Assembly (NCBI GenBank): GCA_025201805.1
Contig: MU619243.1
Location: 141,236-205,235, forward strand
Origin: Parasitella parasitica
Lineage: Eukaryota; Mucoromycota; Mucoromycetes; Mucorales; Mucoraceae
Direction of reading: 5' to 3'
Length of the DNA: 64,000 bases
This document shows positions 62,233 through 64,000 of this stretch, piece by piece (the first letter of the stretch is position 1; each line of letters begins with the position of its first letter). The position numbers were made by a program, and so were the translations under genes. Under the pieces are notes generated by a model. The model saw nothing but the letters and a program-made list of their open reading frames with translations. It was not told the origin of the DNA and did not search any database.

Positions 62233-62752
62233 TTGAAGTTAATTTCATGGCGTCTTTCGTTAAAGACTTTTATACAAATATCATTTAAATATACATTTTT
62301 CATTTTTCCACACTCTCTTCACTAAAATAAAAAGGATAGTGATAAACACTCATATTTATAAATAAACAAGTAAAATTGCCTTGCTTTTAACGAGTTGAGA
62401 ATGAATACAAAAAGGTTCATATATTGTTCAATGCAAATATGTTACAACTGTTAGCTATTTTTTCTTGGTCAGATAAGCGTGATCTAAATGTACCCAGCAG
62501 GGTAGAGATCCATTAAACTGCTAATAACATAAATTACTTAAAAGGTAATTATCTTGCCATGTAACCATGGTAACACGAAAGCTAGGCCTTTATTTTTATA
62601 TGTTTAGCAACAATAACCAAATGATAAATAAAGAAAGCCCATCATGATCAAACAATAAATTAAGAAAAACAAAAAAGTTGCCCCTGACCATCCTGTCTAA
62701 AGAATTGCGTTTAAGCTGATTTTCCCCAGATTTTGCTAAACAAGATAAAAGA

Positions 62753-63016
62753 CTATTTCTTGGATTCTTGGCAATAAACGCCAAACATGATATCAGTGGC
62801 GTCTTTGACTAAAATGTAGCCGAAGAGTGTCTAGACAGGGTCGTTCTTGGTGTCTTCTGAAATCCGCTTATTAAATGTGATATAAATAGTATAGGAATGA
62901 CAGATTAATGATTAATACCTGTGATGGAACCAGTTTATCCATTTGTCTTGGCTTGTGTACACTTTACTATCCAACACAAAATGGGTTTCAATCATATCAG
63001 ACATATCAACAAAGAT
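62753..63016 (-). pseudogene. Possible relic of an unrecognised gene
   Basis: On the minus strand, 63016 to about 62922 reads IFVDMSDMIETHFVLDSKVY then TSQDKWINWFHH, preceded by a good acceptor (AACGCAG) and followed by a GTATTA donor. After a stretch resembling an intron, the frame EDTKNDPV, a TAG stop, then TLFGYILVKDATDIMFGVYC and QESKK ends at 62753. Both pieces look like conserved protein, but phases do not join cleanly and the TAG interrupts the second. It may be a recently broken gene or one with an unusual intron. Family not recognised. Confidence 0.35.
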
Positions 63017-64000
63017 CTGCGTTTTGTTGATTAGAAATATTCAGCATCATGACATTGTTTATAAAGTAAATTCTATGACATTTGCATCGATAGATTCGGT
63101 TCAGTAGGAGATGAAAAATAGTTATCATAACATCATCATATCAAGGGATAATGCGAGGAGATTGAAGGGATAGTACTATATAGATGCTCTCTCCAGGAGA
63201 GGGAGAGGAATGGTTACCCGAACTTTGCAAGAAAGTTACCTTATGAAATGAGCAAATGATCTATTTTTGGCTTATTGCGCCTGAATATCTCCATCATATT
63301 ATAATGTAATGTTACAGCTGTATTACTATTTGTGTTTAAGGATAAGCTGAACTATAGAGTAGCGATTGTCTTGCGTATAGTATAAACTTCTTCATGCTAT
63401 ACCAATTGTAGGCACAATAAACCATCGTTTCATGCAATCACCTCAGTTATTTACACGTAAATCTCTTTACACACGGTCTCTTTGATGGCAGCTGCGGAGA
63501 TCATGTAATAATAGCTTTCAGTTAATTGAAGCTAATGCATTTTTAAATCTGACGTTACACAAAAATTAGGAGAAAATATAAAGTAGCACTACTGTGAGAT
63601 CCAGGCACCTCGAAAGAAACACCAATAATTTGATTGAAACTCACTCTTGATTGCCCTTTTCGCTTGGAACCTATATTTATATTTATATGTGGGTCGGGAA
63701 ACCTGAGGAGACCAAAAGGAAACCTCTGATTTCATATCCCGCAGGCAATTAATTGAACTTATTCAAGAGGAAACTTCAATAAGTCGACTTATTTGAAGGT
63801 TGGGAAACCTGTAATAAATTTATTAGTTTATATAGCAGATGATATATGATGCCTCAAATATTTTGCTATATAACTATAACTTTATACATCACAAAAAAAA
63901 CTAATATATTGTGTAAAAGACTTTTTTTATTTAGAGTAATGTAAAAATTAAATCACTATTTTTTGAAAGGTAATCTAATGATTTTTTGTTTCTAACTCGC

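Larger units (their letters stand above)
62049..64000. other. 2-kb intergenic region at the window end
   Basis: No well-supported gene. It holds a GA/GT microsatellite and a possible gene relic (described separately). Near 63690-63800 there are two copies of GGGAAACCTG around a 16-base palindrome. The sequence becomes very AT-rich toward 64000. Confidence 0.5.

Overview
The window is nuclear DNA from a filamentous fungus, most likely an early-diverging Mucoromycota/Mucorales species. The base composition is AT-rich. About 70 short spliceosomal introns (mostly 43-75 nt, GTAAGT-like donors, some TACTAAC branch sites) could be placed by restoring conserved protein frames. The proteins are fungal housekeeping types (SSD1, CTP synthase, MCM6, RPT1, VPS35, RPN10, uL13, SYLF-SH3, glycerol-phosphate acyltransferase, ARP6), and there are Helitron and Tc1/mariner relics. 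Two 10-N runs next to poly-T tracts are assembly gaps. No tRNA, rRNA, CRISPR or operon structure was seen.

Layout. 1-16 kb: the 3' part of a PlsC-type acyltransferase, a CysG-like siroheme synthase, CTP synthase, a tandem AAA ATPase divergent from an unrecognised 1004-residue protein, and a 7-exon SSD1-type RNase II-fold protein. 16-30 kb: a gap-containing intergenic stretch, MCM6, a small secreted His-rich protein, short doubtful ORFs, proteasome ATPase RPT1, and a Ser-rich hypothetical. 30-36 kb: an accessory patch with a decayed Helitron, a 1.34-kb Tc1/mariner-like element with terminal inverted repeats whose catalytic half is inverted relative to its DNA-binding half, and other fragments. 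36-48 kb: a 10-exon MFS transporter, VPS35 with an acidic insert, RPN10, a second Tc1/mariner relic, a 1.23-kb element with about 200-nt terminal inverted repeats and no transposase, a hypothetical, and ribosomal protein uL13. 48-64 kb: a coiled-coil protein sharing a promoter region with a SYLF-SH3 protein, a Gln/Asn-rich hypothetical, RBM48, a glycerol-3-phosphate acyltransferase, ARP6, and nearly 2 kb with no convincing gene.

The genes are not a pathway cluster. Recurrent themes are protein turnover (RPT1, RPN10), endosome/actin trafficking (VPS35, SYLF-SH3), phospholipid acylation (two acyltransferases, plus CTP supply from CTP synthase) and chromatin/replication (MCM6, ARP6). No clearly new multi-gene system was found. 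The most unusual material is the two TIR-bounded elements, the SSD1 protein with a degraded RNase centre, RBM48 (a minor-spliceosome factor), and several unrecognised proteins.
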